Numbered from the stretch's first letter, positions 11,010 through 19,961 are shown. The stretch is 64,000 nucleotides of DNA from Dyella sp. OK004 (GCF_900114495.1 NZ_FOZI01000004.1:372001-436000); one strand, 5' to 3'. The notes: generated by a model not told the origin, from the sequence alone. Translations and numbers: made by a program.

Positions 11010-12509
11010 ATGAACAGAAAACCCGCCCTGTCGTTCTGGCAGATCTGGAACATGTGTTTCGGCTTCCTGGGCATCCAGTTCGGCCTGGCGTTGCAGAACG
11101 CCAATGTCAGCCGGATCTTCCAGACCCTCGGCGCCGATATGAGCGACATCCCGATCCTGTGGGTCGCGGCGCCGCTGACCGGCCTGATCGTGCAGCCCAT
11201 CATCGGCCATTATTCCGATCGCACCTGGACCAAGCTCGGCCGTCGCCGTCCGTATTTTCTGGTCGGCGCTGTGCTGACCACGCTGGCCCTGCTGTGTATG
11301 CCCAACGCGCCGATGCTGTGGGTAGCGGCGGGGCTGCTGTGGATTATGGATGCATCGATCAATATTTCGATGGAGCCGTTTCGCGCCTTCGTCGGCGATC
11401 AGCTGCCCACGCGGCAGCGGCCGCTGGGCTATGCGATGCAGAGCTTTTTCATCGGCATCGGTTCGGTGGTGGCGTCGATGCTGCCGTGGCTGCTGACGCG
11501 CATGGGGGTCAGCAACGATCCCGGCGCAAGCGGCATTCCGGACACGGTGAAGTACGCCTTCTATATCGGCGGTGCGGTGGTGCTTGGCGCGGTGTCGTGG
11601 ACAGTGATTTCGTCGCGCGAGTATCCGCCGGATGCGCTGCGCGCCTTCGATATCGAGCGGCCTGCCGACGCTGCGCAGGTGGACAAAGGCTCGGCCCATC
11701 GCAACGGCCTGCTTTGGCTGGGTGCGGGTATGGCCTGTACCGCGCTGGTCGCGTGGCTGCATCTGGAGCGCGAGCTTTATCTGCTTACCGGCGGCGTCGC
11801 GGTCTATGGCGTGGCCCTGCTATGGCTGAGCCGCTCGAGCCGCACCAGCATGTTCACCCAGGTGATGGGCGACATGTATGCGATGCCGGATACGATGCGG
11901 CGGCTCGCATGGGTGCAGTTTTTTTCATGGTTCGCGTTGTTCGCGATGTGGATCTACACCACGGCCGGCGTGACCCAGGTGCATTTCGGCAGCAGCGACA
12001 CGCATTCGGCGGCTTACAACGAAGGTGCCAACTGGGTGGGTGTGCTGTTCGCCGCCTACAACGGTTTCGCGGCGCTGGCAGCCATCGTGATTCCGTGGAT
12101 GGTGAGGCGCTGGGGCTTGCGCATCAGTCACCTGATCAACGTGTGGCTGGGTGGTGCGGGACTGTTGTCGTTCCTGCTGATCCGCGACCCGCACTGGCTG
12201 ATGTTGTCGATGGTGGGCGTGGGTTTCGCCTGGGCTTCGATCCTGTCGCTGCCATACGCGCTGCTGTCGGACCACCTGCCGGCGCAGAAGATGGGCGTGT
12301 ACATGGGCATCTTCAATTTCTTCATCGTCATTCCGCAGCTCATGGCCGCCAGTGTGCTGGGCCTGCTGTTGAGGATGTTTTTCCACGGCCAGCCGATCTA
12401 TGCGCTGGCCCTTGGCGGCGCCAGTCTGTTCATTGCCGGCCTTTGCGTATTGCGTGTGCGTGAGCCGGTGGTGGATGCGGCGCCGGCCACCGCTACCACC
12501 GGGAGTTAG
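11010..12509 (+). CDS. SLC45/GPH-like sugar transporter (MFS superfamily)
   Basis: Inner-membrane transporter of 499 residues with about 12 hydrophobic helices. The loop DRTWTKLGRRRPYF after helix 2 is characteristic of the SLC45/GPH-like sucrose and maltose permeases. It probably imports the maltose or glucose released in the periplasm by the neighbouring enzymes. The frame stays open upstream through the inverted-repeat element, but the real start is ATG 11010: GGGAAG precedes it, and the first helix follows at once (FWQIWNMCFGFLGIQFG). It lies between glycosidase genes on the same strand. Confidence 0.88.
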   Translation: MNRKPALSFWQIWNMCFGFLGIQFGLALQNANVSRIFQTLGADMSDIPILWVAAPLTGLIVQPIIGHYSDRTWTKLGRRRPYFLVGAVLTTLALLCMPNAPMLWVAAGLLWIMDASINISMEPFRAFVGDQLPTRQRPLGYAMQSFFIGIGSVVASMLPWLLTRMGVSNDPGASGIPDTVKYAFYIGGAVVLGAVSWTVISSREYPPDALRAFDIERPADAAQVDKGSAHRNGLLWLGAGMACTALVAWLHLERELYLLTGGVAVYGVALLWLSRSSRTSMFTQVMGDMYAMPDTMRRLAWVQFFSWFALFAMWIYTTAGVTQVHFGSSDTHSAAYNEGANWVGVLFAAYNGFAALAAIVIPWMVRRWGLRISHLINVWLGGAGLLSFLLIRDPHWLMLSMVGVGFAWASILSLPYALLSDHLPAQKMGVYMGIFNFFIVIPQLMAASVLGLLLRMFFHGQPIYALALGGASLFIAGLCVLRVREPVVDAAPATATTGS

Positions 12510-12517
12510 CGCGGATC

Positions 12518-14188
12518 ATGAAGTCCCTTATGTTGGGCATTACCCTCGCTCTGGCGGCGGGGCAGGCCGCTGCTGCGCAGACGGAGTTCTACGGCACTGA
12601 TAAGCCGTTCGCCTCCAACGCGATTTATTTCGTGATGACCGACCGTTTCGTCAACGGCGATCCCTCCAACGATCACCGCGACCAGGGCGGTGCGCATCAC
12701 ACCTTCGACATTCCGGTGCAGGGGCCGAATGGTGAGACCGACAACATCGGCTATCTCGGCGGCGACTTCAAAGGCGTGCTCGACAACGCCAAGTACATTC
12801 GCGGGATGGGGTTCGGCGCGGTGTGGATTACCCCGATCGTGGACAACCCGGATGAGGCTTTCACCGGTGGCGATCAGGTGACCTGGGGTGCCTCCTTGGC
12901 CGACCGTGGCAAGGCGGGTTATCACGGCTATTGGGGCGTGAATTTCTACAAGCTCGACGAGCATCTGCCGAGCAAGGATCTGGACTTCGCGCAGTTCACC
13001 AACAAGATGCGCGCGCAGGGGCTGAAGACCGTGCTCGATATCGTCGCCAACCACGGCTCGCCGGCTTTCGGCATGCCCAAGGCGCAACCGCAGTTCGGGC
13101 AGATTTTCGACAGGGACGGCAAGTTGATTGCCGATCACCAGAATCTGCGTCCCGATCAGCTCGACCCAGTGCGCAACCCGCTACACCGCTTCTATCATTC
13201 GTACGAGGATCTGGCGCAGCTGTCGAACAACGACGACGAGAATCCGGCGGTGCTGGATTACTTTGTGGGTGCCTATCAGCAGTGGATCGACCAGGGCGCC
13301 GATGCGTTTCGTATCGACACTATCAGCCATATGTCGACGGACTTCTGGCGGCAGTTCTCCGCGCGCATCCGCGCGAAGCATCCTGGGTTCTTCATGTTTG
13401 GCGAGGCGTTCGATTACAGCCCGGACAACATCGGGCAGTACACCTGGGAGCGTAATGGCGGCATCAGTCTGCTCGATTTTCCGCTGCGTCAGCGCGTGGC
13501 TGAGGTGTTCGAGCACCCGCATAGCGATTACGCGCGTATTGCCGAGCGCCTGTATCTGCGCAATGGGCCGTATGCGAATCCGTATGAATTGGTGACGTTC
13601 TACGACAACCATGACATGGCGCGGCTCAATGCCACCGACGATGGTTTCATTGACGCCAACAACTGGTTGTTTACCGCACGTGGTATTCCGGCGATCTACT
13701 ACGGTTCGGAAGTGGGTTTTATGCGTGGGCGCTCGGAGCATCAGGGCAACCGCAATTATTTTGGGCAGAAGAGCATTGACGCCGCGCCACGCAGCAAGAT
13801 CTATCAACAGCTCAAACGCATCGCGCAGTTGCGTGAGAAGTTGCCGGCGTTACAGCGTGGGTTGATGTTGCCGGTGCGCATTGAGGGCGATCAGGCGGTT
13901 TTTTATCGGGTGTACCAGAAGGGAGCTTCGCATCAGGTTGCGCTGGTGCTGCTCAACAAAGGCGATGCGGCGGCGGATATCGAGGTGAGCTCCTATTTGC
14001 AGGCTGGCGAGTGGAGGGCTGCCTTGGGCGGGGCGTCGGTGGTGGTGGCTGAGGGTGGCTCGCTGAAGGCTCGTGTGGGTGCGCATGACGCGCAGGTCTA
14101 TGTGCTGGATGCGGTGGCGGTGCGGACCGATCTTGTGGCCGAGCTGACTCGTCTGATGGTGGAGAAGGGGCATCCCGTAGCGCGTTGA
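12518..14188 (+). CDS. Exported GH13 alpha-amylase/CGTase-like enzyme
   Basis: GH13 enzyme, 556 residues, with signal peptide MKSLMLGITLALAAGQAAA. Motifs are YFVMTDRFVNGD (calcium-binding region of bacterial amylases and CGTases), DIVANH, DAFRID with nucleophile D267, FGEAF with acid/base E296, and YDNHD with D366. A C-terminal beta domain follows, but there is no starch-binding domain, which argues for soluble dextrins over granular starch. It starts 9 bases after the transporter stop, so it is the last gene of the cluster. Cyclodextrin glucanotransferase is possible, but the length is shorter than typical CGTases. Confidence 0.88.
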   Translation: MKSLMLGITLALAAGQAAAAQTEFYGTDKPFASNAIYFVMTDRFVNGDPSNDHRDQGGAHHTFDIPVQGPNGETDNIGYLGGDFKGVLDNAKYIRGMGFGAVWITPIVDNPDEAFTGGDQVTWGASLADRGKAGYHGYWGVNFYKLDEHLPSKDLDFAQFTNKMRAQGLKTVLDIVANHGSPAFGMPKAQPQFGQIFDRDGKLIADHQNLRPDQLDPVRNPLHRFYHSYEDLAQLSNNDDENPAVLDYFVGAYQQWIDQGADAFRIDTISHMSTDFWRQFSARIRAKHPGFFMFGEAFDYSPDNIGQYTWERNGGISLLDFPLRQRVAEVFEHPHSDYARIAERLYLRNGPYANPYELVTFYDNHDMARLNATDDGFIDANNWLFTARGIPAIYYGSEVGFMRGRSEHQGNRNYFGQKSIDAAPRSKIYQQLKRIAQLREKLPALQRGLMLPVRIEGDQAVFYRVYQKGASHQVALVLLNKGDAAADIEVSSYLQAGEWRAALGGASVVVAEGGSLKARVGAHDAQVYVLDAVAVRTDLVAELTRLMVEKGHPVAR

Positions 14189-14194
14189 TGCTTT

Positions 14195-14664
14195 TTTTCC
14201 CCGCTCCCTCGAGAGAGAGGGGCGGTTCTTGCGACACAGTCTCCACCTCGTCATTCCGGCGTAGGCCGGAGGAGCTTTTCAACAGCGAAGCTGGTCATTC
14301 AGAGTGGTGCGCTTCGGTTGTCGGGTCTGCGTGCGCTGGCTCGCCTGCCGCGGGCTTCCGAACCGCTGCCGCGGTCCGGGTCACTTTCTCTTTGCTGGCC
14401 CACGCACCCGCAGGAGCGGGTGCGAACAGCGCAGCTGGCCCGAAGGGCGGAGGGCATGGATGCCCGGAGTAAAGAGAAAGTAACCAAAGAGAAATGGCCT
14501 GAGAGCAGGCGGTGTGCTTTGTAGCTACGCCTTTTCCAGTGTCAGGCGTCGGATCGTTTTCTTCGAGGTCTGATCGTTATTCCCCGTCGAAGCGCCACAT
14601 CTCCCTCTCCCCTCCGGGGAGAGGGTTGGGGTGAGGGGTGGGCGCTTGGGATCGCGTTGCTATC
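14195..14664. repeat. Composite dispersed repeat, copy 1
   Basis: The 491-bp gap between the amylase and lacI is filled by hairpin modules that recur at 19968-20346. Shared parts are CTTTCTCTTTGCTGGCC followed by AAAGAGAAAGTAACC, a CCAGTGTCAGGCGTCGG block, and a terminal CCCTCTCCCC/GGGGAGAGGG palindrome with tail TGGGGTGAGGGGTG. Copy 1 carries about 70 extra bases (about 14401-14470). No gene is seen here. The open frames over it are chance. Confidence 0.75.
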
Positions 14665-14679
14665 TGGACGGCTGACGTT

Positions 14680-15714
14680 TCAGCGTCCGCGCACGCTGGA
14701 TTTCCGCACGATGAGGTTCACCGGAAGCATGGCGCTTTCCGCGGGTTCGTTGCGGATCAGGCGTAGCAGGTTGTCGACCAGGGCTTCGCCGGCTTGCTGA
14801 GTGTCTTGGCGGACGGTGGTGAGTTGGGGGTTGATGAAGCTGGCCGTGGGGATGTCGTCGAAGCCGGCGACGGCGATGTCGTTGGGGACGGTTTTGCCGT
14901 GGTCGGCGAGGGCGCGCATGGCGCCGATGGCGATGAGATCGCTGGCGGCGAAGACGGCGTCGAAGGGGATTTGGCGGTCGAGCAGGGTTTCGAGGGCGGT
15001 GTAGCCGGATTGTTCGGTGCTTTCGGCGTTGACTTGCAAATCCGGGTTGGCGCTGAGGCCGGCTTGTTCCAGCACTTGGGCGTAGCCGTGGTAGCGCTCG
15101 AAGAATTCGGGGTAGTGGCTCGAGGCGTCGCCGAGGAAGGCGATGCGGCGGCAGCCCTGTTCCAGCAGGTGCGCGGTGATGTCCTTGCCGCCGCGCAGGT
15201 TGTCGCAGCCGATGGAGGTGTCGGGCTGGTCGGGCAGCACGGCGCCCCAACGTACGCAACGGGTGCCCTGGGCCACCAGTTTTTCCAGTTTGTCGCGGTA
15301 GGCGAGGTAGTCGCCGTAACCGAGCAGGATGATGCCGTCAGCCTTGCGGGTGTCGGCGTAGTCGGCGTGCCAGTCGTGGGAGAGTTGCTGGAAGGAGACC
15401 AGCAGGTCATAGCCGCGCTGGGCGCAGGCGCGGGTGATCGAACCCAGCATGGAAAGAAAGAACGGGTTGATGTGCGAATCGTCGGCCGTCGGGTCTTCGA
15501 ACAGCAGCAGCGCCAGGGTGCCGGAATGGCGGGTGCGCAGGTTGGAGGCGTTCTTGTCGACTTTGTACTTCAGCTCGTCGGCGGCGGCCTGGATGCGCTG
15601 GCGGGTTTCCTCGCTCACTAGGGGGCTGCCACGCAATGCGCGCGATACCGTGGACTGGGAGACCCCCGCCAGATGGGCGATGTCGAACGAGGTGGCTTTG
15701 CCTTTCTTCTGCAC
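14680..15714 (-). CDS. LacI-family transcriptional regulator
   Basis: LacI/GalR repressor of 344 residues. An N-terminal helix-turn-helix (residues about 9-28, DIAHLAGVSQSTVSRAL) and hinge precede a periplasmic-binding-protein-like effector domain containing GFDDIPTASFINP. It starts with GTG at 15714, with GAAAGG upstream. It faces the alpha-glucan genes tail to tail and is the obvious candidate to repress them in the absence of maltose or maltodextrin. That target assignment is inference. I found no convincing CG-centred operator within the visible part of the cluster. The main promoter probably lies upstream of the window. Confidence 0.9.
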   Translation of the reverse strand: MQKKGKATSFDIAHLAGVSQSTVSRALRGSPLVSEETRQRIQAAADELKYKVDKNASNLRTRHSGTLALLLFEDPTADDSHINPFFLSMLGSITRACAQRGYDLLVSFQQLSHDWHADYADTRKADGIILLGYGDYLAYRDKLEKLVAQGTRCVRWGAVLPDQPDTSIGCDNLRGGKDITAHLLEQGCRRIAFLGDASSHYPEFFERYHGYAQVLEQAGLSANPDLQVNAESTEQSGYTALETLLDRQIPFDAVFAASDLIAIGAMRALADHGKTVPNDIAVAGFDDIPTASFINPQLTTVRQDTQQAGEALVDNLLRLIRNEPAESAMLPVNLIVRKSSVRGR

Positions 15715-15816
15715 CGTGATCGCAACCTTTCGCGAATAGCCGGCCGGGCCGGCGCGACCGGAGTGGGCAGCATGCTAGCCGCTTTGACCGTCAGCCGTCT
15801 TTCCCGGGGCGCGGGC

Positions 15817-15944
15817 AAAAAAAATGCCCCGAGGGTTAGGGGGGAACCCTCGGGGCGGGGTGGAAGCGGGACCCAGGGGAAGGCCCGCTTACCGGATGGC
15901 TCATCCAGGGAGGTGGTGAGCCGCGGACGCCGTTGCGTACGTCC
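15817..15944 (-). ncRNA. Probable trans-acting small RNA, sX13-like
   Basis: About 127 nt on the minus strand form four consecutive hairpins with C-rich loops: 15944-15925; 15922-15898 with loop CCACCTCCCTGGA; 15890-15864 with 7-bp stem and loop CCTTCCCCTGGGT; and 15856-15826 with a perfect 12-bp stem and loop CCCCCCT followed by eight T. The last is an intrinsic terminator. A TTCTAA -10-like box (15956-15951) lies upstream. The position just downstream of polA and the C-rich loops that could pair with Shine-Dalgarno sequences match what I recall of Xanthomonas sX13 (about 115 nt, next to polA). Homology is inferred and not aligned. Confidence 0.72.
15826..15856 (-). terminator. Strong intrinsic terminator (end of the small RNA)
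   Basis: Perfect 12-bp stem (15826-15837 with 15845-15856) and a 7-base loop, followed on the minus strand by a T8 tract at 15824-15817. It ends the small RNA and also insulates lacI from polA read-through. Confidence 0.9.
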
Positions 15945-16031
15945 GAGAACTTAGAACGTGCGAATTGAGAAAAGTTGCACAAGGCTGACGAAAAAAATTT
16001 AGGGGCGATTCATTTGACGAAAACTCAACGA

Positions 16032-16045
16032 ATTAGACGTCTAAT
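16032..16045. promoter_or_regulatory. Perfect 14-bp palindrome ATTAGACGTCTAAT
   Basis: The palindrome lies in an AT-rich island between the polA stop and the small-RNA promoter, about 75 bp upstream of that promoter's -10-like box. It could be an operator for the small RNA. The bound protein is unknown. A weaker relative (TTTGGACGTCTAAA) occurs near 43219-43232. Confidence 0.35.
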
Positions 16046-16073
16046 AATGAGGTAAGGCCGCAGGTGATGAGGT

Positions 16074-18839
16074 TCAATGTGCCTCATCCCAATTCGCGCC
16101 GACGCCGGCTTCGACCAGCAACGGTACGCGCAACTCAGCAGCGCCGGACATGCGCTCAACTACGGCGGCGCGCACTTCTTCCACGGCATCCTGGCGCACT
16201 TCGAATACCAGTTCGTCGTGCACCTGCATCAGCATGTGCGCGTCGTCGCGAGGCTTGAGCCACTCCGCTACGGAAATCATTGCGCGCTTGATGATGTCGG
16301 CGGCGCTGCCCTGCATGGGTGCGTTCACCGCGGCACGCTCGGCGCCGGCGCGCAGTGCCTGATTGCGCGCCTTGAGGTTTTCCAGATACAGGCGGCGGCC
16401 GAAGATGGTTTCCACGTAGCCGTCGCGATGCGCCTGTTCGCGCGTGGCTTCCATGAAGGCGTGCACGCCCGGGTAGCGGGCGAAATAGCGCGCCATATAG
16501 TCGCTGGCTTCGCCGCGATCCACGCCGAGCTGGCGCGCCAGGCCAAACGCGCTCATGCCGTACATCAGGCCGAAGTTAATCGCCTTGGCTGCGCGGCGCT
16601 GGTTGGCGCTGACTTCCTCCGGCTTGAGCCCGAACACTTCCGCCGCGGTGGCGCGGTGCACGTCGCCGCCTTCCTGGAAGGCGCGCATCAGACCTTCGTC
16701 ACCGGACAGGTGGGCCATGATGCGCAGCTCGATCTGAGAGTAGTCGGCGGCCATTACCGCCCAGCCTTCCGGTGCGATAAACGCTTGGCGGATGCGTCGG
16801 CCTTCCTCGGTGCGCACCGGAATGTTTTGCAGATTCGGATCGGACGACGACACGCGCCCGGTCGCCACCGCACCCTGGTGATAGCTGGTGTGCACGCGGC
16901 CGGTGCGCGGGTTGACGATCTCGGCCAATTTTTCGGTGTAGGTCGAGCGCAGCTTTGCCAGGCCACGGTAGTCGAGGATCAGGCGCGGCAGCGCGTGGTC
17001 CTCGGCGATCGCTTCCAGTGCTTCTTCGTTGGTGGATGGCTGGCCGGTGGGCGTCTTCAACTTCGCCGGCAGGCCAAGTTCGTCGAACAGCACGGCCTGC
17101 AATTGTTTGGGTGAGTCGAGATTGAAGTCGTGGCCGGCGGATTTCCATGCCTGCTGCTGGAGCTCAAGCATGCGCTTGCCTAATTGCTGGCTTTGCATGC
17201 GCAGGTTGTTGACGTCGATCAGCACGCCGCGCTGTTCCATGCCGGCCAGCACCGGTACCAGCGGAATTTCGATGTCCTGGTACACGCTGCACAGGCGCGG
17301 CTCGGTCTGCAGCAGTGGCCATAACGCGTGATGCAGGCGCAGGGTGATGTCGGCATCTTCGGCGGCGTAGCGGCAGGCCGTATCCAGATCCACCTGTGAG
17401 AAGGAAATCTGCTTGGCGCCCTTGCCGGCGACTTCTTCGTACTTGATGGTTTCGTAGCCGAGGTACTTTCTGGCCAGCGAATCCATGTCGTGACGCGTTG
17501 CGGTGGCGTTCCACACATACGACTCCAGCATGGAGTCGTGCTTCAGCCCCCGCACCACGATGTTGTAGTGCGACAGGATGTTGATGTCGTACTTGGCGTG
17601 CTGGCCGAGCTTGGCCTTGTTCGGGTCTTCGAAGATTGGCTTGAGCGCGGCGAGCACCTTGTCACGCGGGAGTTGGGCGGGCGCGCCGGGATAATCGTGC
17701 GCCAGCGGGATGTAGCAGGCCTTGCCCGGCTCCACCGACAGGCTGAGGCCGACGATGTCCGCCCGCATGGAGTCGATGCTGGTGGTTTCGGTATCGAAGG
17801 CGATCAGCTCGGCGTTGGCGATGCGCTGTAGCCAGTCGTCGAACTGGGCCTGGGTGGTGACGAGTTCGTAGGTTCCCGGTGCGCTGAGGTCAAAGCCTTG
17901 ATGTAGGGGCGCACCCTGCGCGCGATCTGGCGCTGGAGCGGTGGCGATTTCCTCGGATGCCTGGTCGCGTACAGGGTGCGCTCCTACGGGGGATTCGTTG
18001 CTCTCGAGGTCTTTCAGTGCGGCTTTGAATTCGTAGCGGGTGAACAGTTCGCGTAGTTGCTCGATGTGCTTGTCGCGCAGGGTCAGGTCGGTGACGGTTT
18101 GTTCCAGCGGCACATCCAGCTTGATCGTCACCAGTGCGCGCGACAGCGGCAGCTGCGGCAGCGCGGCGCGCAGGTTCTCGCCGATCTTGCCGCCGACGTG
18201 GTCCGCGTTGGCGATCACGCCGTCCAGCGAGCCGTATTCGGCCAGCCATTTGGCGGCGGTCTTGGGGCCGCACTTGGGCACGCCGGGCACGTTGTCTACG
18301 GTGTCGCCGACCAGGGTGAGGTAGTCGATGATCTGGTCCGGCCGCACGCCGAACTTTTCCATGACCCCGGCGTTATCCATGGTGGTGTTGGTCATGGTGT
18401 TGATCAGGCTCACGCCAGGGCGTACCAGCTGGGCTAGATCCTTGTCGCCGGTGGAGATCACCACCTCGATGCCCTGGGCATGCGCCTGCTCGGCCAGGGT
18501 GCCGATCACATCGTCGGCCTCTACGCCCGGGACACGCAGGATGGGAAAGCCCAGCGCACCGACGATGGCGAGCATCGGGTCGACCTGTGCGCGTAGGTCA
18601 TCGGGCATCGGCGGGCGCTGTGCCTTGTACTTGTCGTAGAGCTCGTCGCGGAACGTAGGGCCGGGTGCGTCGCTGACGAAGGCCAGGTATTCCGGCTTCG
18701 CCTTCAGCGTCGAGCGCAGCATGTTGACCACGCCGAACAGCGCCCCGGTGGGTTCGCCCTGCGCATTGCTCAGCGGTGGCAGCGCGTGGAAGGCGCGGTA
18801 CAGGTACGAGGAGCCGTCGATCAGGATGAGCTTGGACAT
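16074..18839 (-). CDS. polA: DNA polymerase I
   Basis: Full-length replication and repair polymerase, 921 residues. It has a 5' nuclease domain (about 1-280), a 3'-5' exonuclease domain with AFDTET (D349, E351), and a polymerase domain with motif A (DYSQIELR), motif B (RRAAKAINFGLMYG) and motif C (VHDELVFEV). Start 18839 (MSKLILIDGSSYLYRAF) aligns with known PolA N-termini. An in-frame ATG at 18884 would add 15 residues. Unusually, residues about 284-313 of the inter-domain linker are encoded by a dispersed palindromic repeat (17903-17987). All catalytic residues are intact, so the protein should be active. Confidence 0.96.
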   Translation of the reverse strand: MSKLILIDGSSYLYRAFHALPPLSNAQGEPTGALFGVVNMLRSTLKAKPEYLAFVSDAPGPTFRDELYDKYKAQRPPMPDDLRAQVDPMLAIVGALGFPILRVPGVEADDVIGTLAEQAHAQGIEVVISTGDKDLAQLVRPGVSLINTMTNTTMDNAGVMEKFGVRPDQIIDYLTLVGDTVDNVPGVPKCGPKTAAKWLAEYGSLDGVIANADHVGGKIGENLRAALPQLPLSRALVTIKLDVPLEQTVTDLTLRDKHIEQLRELFTRYEFKAALKDLESNESPVGAHPVRDQASEEIATAPAPDRAQGAPLHQGFDLSAPGTYELVTTQAQFDDWLQRIANAELIAFDTETTSIDSMRADIVGLSLSVEPGKACYIPLAHDYPGAPAQLPRDKVLAALKPIFEDPNKAKLGQHAKYDINILSHYNIVVRGLKHDSMLESYVWNATATRHDMDSLARKYLGYETIKYEEVAGKGAKQISFSQVDLDTACRYAAEDADITLRLHHALWPLLQTEPRLCSVYQDIEIPLVPVLAGMEQRGVLIDVNNLRMQSQQLGKRMLELQQQAWKSAGHDFNLDSPKQLQAVLFDELGLPAKLKTPTGQPSTNEEALEAIAEDHALPRLILDYRGLAKLRSTYTEKLAEIVNPRTGRVHTSYHQGAVATGRVSSSDPNLQNIPVRTEEGRRIRQAFIAPEGWAVMAADYSQIELRIMAHLSGDEGLMRAFQEGGDVHRATAAEVFGLKPEEVSANQRRAAKAINFGLMYGMSAFGLARQLGVDRGEASDYMARYFARYPGVHAFMEATREQAHRDGYVETIFGRRLYLENLKARNQALRAGAERAAVNAPMQGSAADIIKRAMISVAEWLKPRDDAHMLMQVHDELVFEVRQDAVEEVRAAVVERMSGAAELRVPLLVEAGVGANWDEAH
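17903..17987. repeat. GTAGGAGCGCACCC-type palindromic repeat inside polA
   Basis: Arms GTAGGGGCGCACCCTGCGCG (from 17903) and the inverse GTAGGAGCGCACCCTGTACG (read back from 17987) face each other across about 35 bases. The same arm sequence occurs at 39761-39840 and 53567-53738, both outside or at the edge of genes. Here the element is translated as part of the linker between the nuclease and exonuclease domains. Confidence 0.85.
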
Positions 18840-19007
18840 GGGGAGCCGTAGGTCTGTGTGTGGCGGGAACGCCAGCAGGCGCATTCGCGGGCATGGAGAG
18901 TGGGGAGTTTATGCCGATACGCCGTGTGGCGTGGCGTCATCGTGTCGCGCTTCACGGAGCGTCGCCGGGGCGCTGCTATGCTCGGCTCTTCTGAGGAGGT
19001 TGTGATC

Positions 19008-19496
19008 ATGAAACCTGTCGCCTTGCTCGCCGCTCTTGGTGCCTTTGTTGCCCTGCCGGCTCTTGCGCAATCCCAGTCGCTGCCACCGGCGCCACCGCCG
19101 CCGGGCATGAACGATCCGGGTGTCAAAGCGGTGGAGCCGCCAGCCACCAAGAAGCCGGCCAAGCCCGCCAGCGGGCAGGCCATCAATAGCAAGGCACCGG
19201 TTCTTCCGGCCATGCAGGACAGCGGCCCGCGCGATGCGCGCGGCGAGCCGCCGCCGCAGGTCACCGTGCGCAAGCAGGGTGAGGAGACCATCCAGGAATA
19301 CCGCCGCAGCGGCATGCTGTACATGGTGATCGTGACGCCCAAGACCGGTATTCCGCAGACCTATATGGTCGACGCCAACGGCAATTACCACGCGCAGAGC
19401 GGCCCACAGGAGCCGGTGAAGCCGGTGATGTACAAGGTGATGGAGTGGGGCAAGAGCAAGCCCGCGGAAGCGGAGTCAGCTGGCGACGGCAAGTAA
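19008..19496 (+). CDS. Exported DUF2782 family protein
   Basis: 162-residue protein with a clear signal peptide (MKPVALLAALGAFVALPALA), a proline-rich spacer, and a C-terminal DUF2782-like region (QVTVRKQGEETIQEYRRSG and MYMV-type strands). The ATG at 19008 is chosen because GAGGAGG at 18993-18999 precedes it. It is divergent from polA across 168 bp, an arrangement I also know from xanthomonads. The function of DUF2782 proteins is not established. It is probably periplasmic. Confidence 0.75.
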   Translation: MKPVALLAALGAFVALPALAQSQSLPPAPPPPGMNDPGVKAVEPPATKKPAKPASGQAINSKAPVLPAMQDSGPRDARGEPPPQVTVRKQGEETIQEYRRSGMLYMVIVTPKTGIPQTYMVDANGNYHAQSGPQEPVKPVMYKVMEWGKSKPAEAESAGDGK

Positions 19497-19529
19497 GCCG
19501 GCCCGCATGCCGATGACGCGGGTGCTCCG

Positions 19530-19961
19530 GTGAATCTGCGCGAGAGCTGGCTGCTGTTTGCGCTGGGCTCGGCGTTCTTCGCCGCGCTCACGGCGTTGTT
19601 CGGCAAGATCGGTGTGGCGGGGATCAATTCCAACCTCGCCACGTTCATTCGCACCATCGTGATTCTGATGGTGACGGCCGGGATTCTCAGTTTGCGTGGC
19701 GAGTGGGCGAAGCCTTCGGGGTTGCCGTGGCATAGCTGGGTGTTTCTGGTGTTGTCGGGTGTGGCGACGGGGTTGTCGTGGCTTTGTTATTACCGGGCGT
19801 TGCAGTTGGGGCCGGTGAGTAAGGTGGCCCCTATCGACAAGCTGAGTGTGGCGTTTGTGATTGTGCTTAGTTTGTTGTTTCTTGGGGAGCAGGCTAGTTG
19901 GCCGGTGTTGGTTGGGGGTGGGTTGATTTTGGCGGGGGCGTTGGTCATCGCGATGTTTTAG
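19530..19961 (+). CDS. Single-domain EamA-family membrane protein
   Basis: 143-residue integral membrane protein with about five helices, corresponding to one EamA repeat instead of the usual two. The segments FALGSAFFAALTALFGKIGV and WLCYYRALQLGPVSKVAPID are typical of the family. Half-size members are thought to dimerise. It starts with GTG at 19530, 33 bp after the DUF2782 gene, probably co-transcribed. The substrate is unknown. A composite repeat follows it. Confidence 0.8.
   Translation: MNLRESWLLFALGSAFFAALTALFGKIGVAGINSNLATFIRTIVILMVTAGILSLRGEWAKPSGLPWHSWVFLVLSGVATGLSWLCYYRALQLGPVSKVAPIDKLSVAFVIVLSLLFLGEQASWPVLVGGGLILAGALVIAMF

Noticed and set aside
10736..12463. 575-codon plus-strand frame overlapping the transporter in another frame
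   Set aside because: Arg/Gly-rich shadow of the transporter gene that begins inside the inverted-repeat element.
14195..14664. CRISPR array
   Set aside because: The repeats are hairpin modules of different sequence, not evenly spaced identical repeats with unique spacers. No cas gene is present.
16032..16045. MetJ operator
   Set aside because: The core matches AGACGTCT, but MetJ sites are tandem, no methionine gene is nearby, and MetJ is not expected in this lineage.
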